Shown here: piece after piece, positions 5,390 to 8,387 of the stretch | How positions within the stretch are numbered: the first letter of the stretch is position 1 | How the letters are laid out: each line of letters begins with the position of its first letter | Assembly (NCBI GenBank): GCA_030150425.1 | Contig: JASLFY010000175.1 | Span: 1-8,387, forward strand | DNA from: Yimella sp. | Lineage (GTDB): Bacteria > Actinomycetota > Actinomycetes > Actinomycetales > Dermatophilaceae | Length of the DNA: 8,387 nt | Reading direction: 5' to 3' | Translations under genes and position numbers: made by a program | The notes under the pieces: model-generated | Seen by the model: the letters and a program-made list of their open reading frames with translations, nothing else | Told to the model about the DNA's origin: nothing | The model's database searches: none

Positions 5390-7068
5390 TGGTTCCATCC
5401 AGGTGTGGTGGCCGCGCAGCGGCGATCGGCCAAGCTTACGACCCGGTCCGCGCCGCGTACGCCGACGCTCTGGTGGGCGACCAGCAGGACCGTACGGCCG
5501 CGGGCTGCGGCGTGCAGGTCGTCCAGGACGGCGCGGGCGGTCGGGGTGTCGAGGTGGGCGACCGGTTCGTCGAGCAGCAGCACGGGTCGCCGCGACAGCA
5601 GCGCACGCGCGATCGCGAACCTGGCACGCTCGCCACCGGACAGCCCGCGCCGGCCGCTGCCGATCTCGGTCTCGAGCCCCTCGGGCAGCCCGGCCAGCCA
5701 GCCGCCCAGGCCCGCGTCGACCAGGGCTGCGGCGAGGTCACGGTCGGTCGCGTCCGGCCGCGCGAGCAGCAGATTGGCGCGCACCGATCCGACGAACAGG
5801 TGCGGGTCGTCGTCGACGACCGCGAACAGATCGCGTACGGCGGCGGCCGACAGACCGCGTACGTCCCGGCCGTCAAGGGCGTACGTCCCGCCCGCCGGGT
5901 CGAGCTGTCGCCCGAGCAGCGCCAGCAGTGTCGACTTCCCGGCGCCGTTGTCGCCGATCAGCGTGAGGTGTTCGCCCGGTTCGACGGTCAGGTCGAGCGG
6001 GGCGAGGTGGATCGCGTCGTCGGTCCAGCCGGCGCTGACCCCGGTGAGGCTGATGGTCGGCACGTCCGCGCCCGGCAGGTCCGTGGCGTGGTCGAGCACC
6101 GCTGGCTGCTGGTCGAGCAGGTCGCGCACCCTCCCGCGCGCGGCCCGGCCGCGGGCGAGGGCGCCGACCGCGTCCGGGATCAGGCCGAGCACGTCGCCCA
6201 GCGCGAGCGGCAGGAAGACCAGCAGCGCGGCGACCGGGGTGTCGAGCTCCCCCGAACGCACCGGTCCGGCCAGTAGCAGGGCGAGCCCGACCGTCGCGAA
6301 TCCCGTTGCCGCCAGGGACAGTCCGACGCCAACCGCTCGCCCGCGGGCCTGCAACCGGGTGGCCCTCGCCAGGTCGCGCTGCGCAGCATCCATGCGCAGC
6401 AGCAGGTCGCCCGCCGCACCGATCGCCTGCACGCCCATCGGGTCGGCGGCCATCGGGTGCGCAGCTCGCTGCACGGCCGCCCGCGCCGCGAGCGCCTGCC
6501 CCTGACCCCGCCGCTCGAGCACCAGGTCGAGCGCGCCGATGCCGACCGCGACGAGGGCGAAGGCTGCGGTGACGAGTCCGGCGTACGCGTTCAACCGGAA
6601 GGCGACGACCAGCGCCGCTGTGGTGGCGACGAGAGTCGCGATCAGCGGCACCGCGGTGCGGACCTGCAGGTCGATCTCGTCGTCGAGGTCGCGGACGACC
6701 CCGGTGAGCAGGTCGGCCCGGCGGCGCCGACCGAGCCGCGCGGGCGTCAGCGGGATGAGCGCCCGATAGGTGGCCGTACGTCGGTCGCGCAGGGTCGCGA
6801 GCGCCGCGTCGTGGGAGACGATGCGTTCGGTGTACCGGAACACGGGGCGGCCGATGCCGAAGGCGCGGACCCCGACAACCGCGGTCAGCAGGGTGAGGAT
6901 CACCGGGTGCTTGCTCGCCTGCACGATCAACCAGCCGGACGTCGCGGTGAGGAAGACGCCGCTGCCGATCGCGAGGCCGCCGATCAGCCCGGCCAGCAAA
7001 ATGCGCGGGGTGACGACATGTGCGCGGGTTGTGGGCCGCGCGGATGTCGACAGGGTGCGCGGATTCAT
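5386..7068 (-). CDS. cydC: CydC, subunit of the heterodimeric thiol (glutathione/cysteine) exporter ABC transporter
   Basis: Membrane ABC half-transporter that with CydD is needed for assembly of cytochrome bd oxidase, by exporting low-molecular-weight thiols or handling haem. 560 residues: transmembrane domain about 20-300, with the CydC-typical stretch SGWLI (44-48) to VRAFGIGRPVFRYTERIVSHDAAL (67-90); nucleotide-binding domain about 337-548 with Walker A GDNGAGKST (372-380), signature LSGGE (476-480), Walker B VLLLDEP (496-502), D-loop AHLD (504-507) and switch His532. The Q-loop position holds Asp420 (VVDDDPHLF, 417-425) instead of glutamine. ATG 7068 overlaps the cydD stop by four bases (ATGA), and the cydC stop overlaps blaI in the same way. 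A longer open frame upstream is antisense noise within cydD. cydAB are not visible and probably lie beyond the right edge. Confidence 0.92.
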   Translation of the reverse strand: MNPRTLSTSARPTTRAHVVTPRILLAGLIGGLAIGSGVFLTATSGWLIVQASKHPVILTLLTAVVGVRAFGIGRPVFRYTERIVSHDAALATLRDRRTATYRALIPLTPARLGRRRRADLLTGVVRDLDDEIDLQVRTAVPLIATLVATTAALVVAFRLNAYAGLVTAAFALVAVGIGALDLVLERRGQGQALAARAAVQRAAHPMAADPMGVQAIGAAGDLLLRMDAAQRDLARATRLQARGRAVGVGLSLAATGFATVGLALLLAGPVRSGELDTPVAALLVFLPLALGDVLGLIPDAVGALARGRAARGRVRDLLDQQPAVLDHATDLPGADVPTISLTGVSAGWTDDAIHLAPLDLTVEPGEHLTLIGDNGAGKSTLLALLGRQLDPAGGTYALDGRDVRGLSAAAVRDLFAVVDDDPHLFVGSVRANLLLARPDATDRDLAAALVDAGLGGWLAGLPEGLETEIGSGRRGLSGGERARFAIARALLSRRPVLLLDEPVAHLDTPTARAVLDDLHAAARGRTVLLVAHQSVGVRGADRVVSLADRRCAATTPGWNQ

Positions 7069-8387
7069 CGGCCGATCACCAGCTCGTGGTCCGCCGCGGC
7101 CGCCAGTTCGGCGTCGTGGGTCACGACCACCACGGGGCGCTGCCGGGACAGATCTCGTACGACCCCGCGTACGTCGGCCGCCGCGGCCGGGTCGAGGTGG
7201 GCGGTCGGCTCGTCGAGCAGCACCACGTCGGCGTCGCTGCGCAGCGCACGGGTCAACACCAACCGGGCCCGCTGGCCGGCGGACAGCCCGAAGCCGTCGT
7301 CGCCCAGTTGGGTGTCGAGCCCCTGGGGCAGTTCGTCCACGACCCGGTCGAAGCCGGTGGCGGCGAGGGCGGCGTCCAGGCTCCCCACTTGTCCGCCATC
7401 CGCGTCGCGTGTCCGTTCGGAAGTGGCGGACAACCCGAGCTCGAGGTTCTCCCGCACGCTCAGCGGCGCGATGAACGGCGTCTGGGTGACGAGGTGGGTG
7501 GTGCCGACCTCGACCCGCCCGGTGGTCGGCGTACGCAGCCCCGCCAGCAGCTCCAGCAGCGTCGTCTTGCCACCCCCGGAGGGCCCGGTGACCGCGGTCA
7601 GCCCGGGCTCGATGCGCACCGGAACGTCCTGCAGCACAGCGGTTTCGGTGCCCGGGTAGGTGTAACCCACCTCGAATCCGCGGTCGGTGGCTGAGGGGGC
7701 GGGGGTTCCCGAGGGGGCGGGGGTTGCGGGCGGCAGCAGCTCCTCGATCGCCTCCACCCCGTCGGCGGCGGCGTGGAACTCCTGGCCCACCCGGCGCACC
7801 GGCCAGTACGCCTCGGGGGCCAGCAGGATCGCGGTCAGCGCGACGCGCAGGTCGATGTCGCCCCAGGCCAACCGCATGCCGCACCACACCGCGACGATCG
7901 CGACGGAGATGGTGGCCAGCAGCTCGAGGGCTGCGGAGGAGAGGAACGCGATCCGCAGGGTTCGTACGGTCGCCACCCGGTGCCGGTCGCCCACCTGCGC
8001 CACCTGGTCGGCCTGGTGGTCGGCGCGGCCGTACGACACCAGCGTCGGCAGTCCGCGCATCACGTCGAGGAAGTGACCGGCCAACCGGGTCTGGGTCGCC
8101 CAGCGCCGCTGCGTCGCCTCCTGGGTGGCCCGCCCGATCAGCGCGGCGAAGACCGGCAGCAGCGGCAGCGTGAGCAGCACGATCAGCGCGCTGGTCCAGT
8201 CGACGAACAGCAGCGCGACGACGGCCAACCCGGGAACGACCGCCGCGGCGACGAGCGCCGGCAGGTAACGGGCGACGTACGGCTCCACCGCGTCGGCGCC
8301 CTGCGTCGCCACGGTGACGACCCGCTCCGGCGCCGGCCGCCCTTCGGCGGGCGTGGCCAGCATCCGGGCGAGGTAGGTGCGGCGCAG
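7065..8387 (-). CDS. cydD: CydD, partner subunit of the thiol exporter ABC transporter (5' end cut by window edge)
   Basis: ABC half-transporter pairing with CydC. The frame is open to the right edge (LRRTYLAR precedes the first visible Met at 8363), and the conserved region seen there normally lies about 100 residues into CydD, so the N-terminus with the first membrane helices is missing. In the 440 visible residues: transmembrane domain to about 190 (helices near 42-62, 66-82, 147-168), a linker with two TPAPSG/A hexads (about 221-232), then the nucleotide-binding domain with Walker A GPSGGGKTT (268-276), Q-loop Gln302, signature LSAGQ (368-372), Walker B VVLLDEP (388-394), TAHLD (395-399) and switch His424. 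The signature LSAGQ is common in CydD. It is first in the visible cydD-cydC-blaI coupled array; its promoter lies outside the window. Confidence 0.92.
   Translation of the reverse strand: MRRTYLARMLATPAEGRPAPERVVTVATQGADAVEPYVARYLPALVAAAVVPGLAVVALLFVDWTSALIVLLTLPLLPVFAALIGRATQEATQRRWATQTRLAGHFLDVMRGLPTLVSYGRADHQADQVAQVGDRHRVATVRTLRIAFLSSAALELLATISVAIVAVWCGMRLAWGDIDLRVALTAILLAPEAYWPVRRVGQEFHAAADGVEAIEELLPPATPAPSGTPAPSATDRGFEVGYTYPGTETAVLQDVPVRIEPGLTAVTGPSGGGKTTLLELLAGLRTPTTGRVEVGTTHLVTQTPFIAPLSVRENLELGLSATSERTRDADGGQVGSLDAALAATGFDRVVDELPQGLDTQLGDDGFGLSAGQRARLVLTRALRSDADVVLLDEPTAHLDPAAAADVRGVVRDLSRQRPVVVVTHDAELAAAADHELVIGR
7693..7725. repeat. 18-base tandem repeat in the cydD linker
   Basis: GAGGGGGCGGGGGTT occurs at 7693-7707 and 7711-7725, a period of 18 bases (six codons). 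It encodes the repeated hexad TPAPSG/TPAPSA joining the membrane and ATPase domains of CydD. The period preserves reading frame, so copy number could vary without breaking the gene. Confidence 0.7.

Noticed and set aside
5390..5398. Earlier BlaI start at ATG 5398
   Set aside because: It is in frame, but its upstream bases leave no room for a ribosome binding site, whereas ATG 5389 has GGATGG at five bases and the ATGA overlap.
4361..6505. Long plus-strand open frame opposite the lactonase, blaI and cydC
   Set aside because: It is antisense to three motif-supported genes and shows no recognisable domain.
7069..7887. N-terminal extension of the cydC frame into cydD
   Set aside because: It is Arg/Gly-rich and overlaps the cydD ATPase domain. 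ATG 7068, in an ATGA overlap, begins a normal-length CydC.
8341..8363. Met at 8363 as a CydD start
   Set aside because: The frame is open to the window edge with conserved CydD-like residues upstream, and a normal CydD has about 100 more N-terminal residues.
1..8387. tRNA, rRNA, riboswitch or CRISPR array
   Set aside because: Coding genes fill the window with gaps of 44 bases or less, and I saw no regularly spaced repeats or tRNA-like cloverleaf in them.

Overview
The window is very GC-rich, with dense genes and many GTG starts or leaderless-looking starts. Its protein families are typical of high-GC Gram-positive bacteria (Actinomycetota): an actinobacterial CydDC pair, a BlaI/M56 pair, and a ribbon-helix-helix toxin-antitoxin family. 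The genus cannot be fixed from the sequence. All of the window is accounted for: nine protein-coding genes, no intergenic gap above about 45 bases, and no rRNA, tRNA, CRISPR array or transposase.

Left to right: a 3-hydroxyisobutyryl-CoA hydrolase-like gene (+, valine catabolism) converges on a MurE-type peptidoglycan ligase (-), with a hairpin between their stops. MurE diverges from an M56/BlaR1-type membrane zinc peptidase (+). Next comes a small type II toxin-antitoxin operon (-), then a beta-propeller lactonase of the YbhE/6-phosphogluconolactonase type (-), a BlaI/MecI-type repressor (-), and CydC and CydD (-). CydD runs off the right edge. cydD, cydC and blaI overlap by four bases each (ATGA), so they are probably translationally coupled. 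The lactonase follows after 21 bases and may also have its own internal promoter.

Three structural points stand out. (1) The toxin-antitoxin operon is bracketed by an exact 13-base direct repeat. Deleting the operon plus one repeat copy would join the M56 and lactonase genes with both stop codons intact, so it looks like a cleanly inserted cassette. (2) BlaI sits at the end of a cytochrome bd biogenesis operon while its usual partner, the M56 peptidase, lies about 1.6 kb away on the other strand. This suggests a BlaR/BlaI relay tied to respiration or envelope redox state. (3) Three genes (murE, antitoxin, lactonase) have a TANNNT box exactly six bases before the start codon, the layout of leaderless transcripts. 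The palindrome CGTACG is also strongly over-represented across the window, and the MurE protein lacks the canonical DNPR motif.
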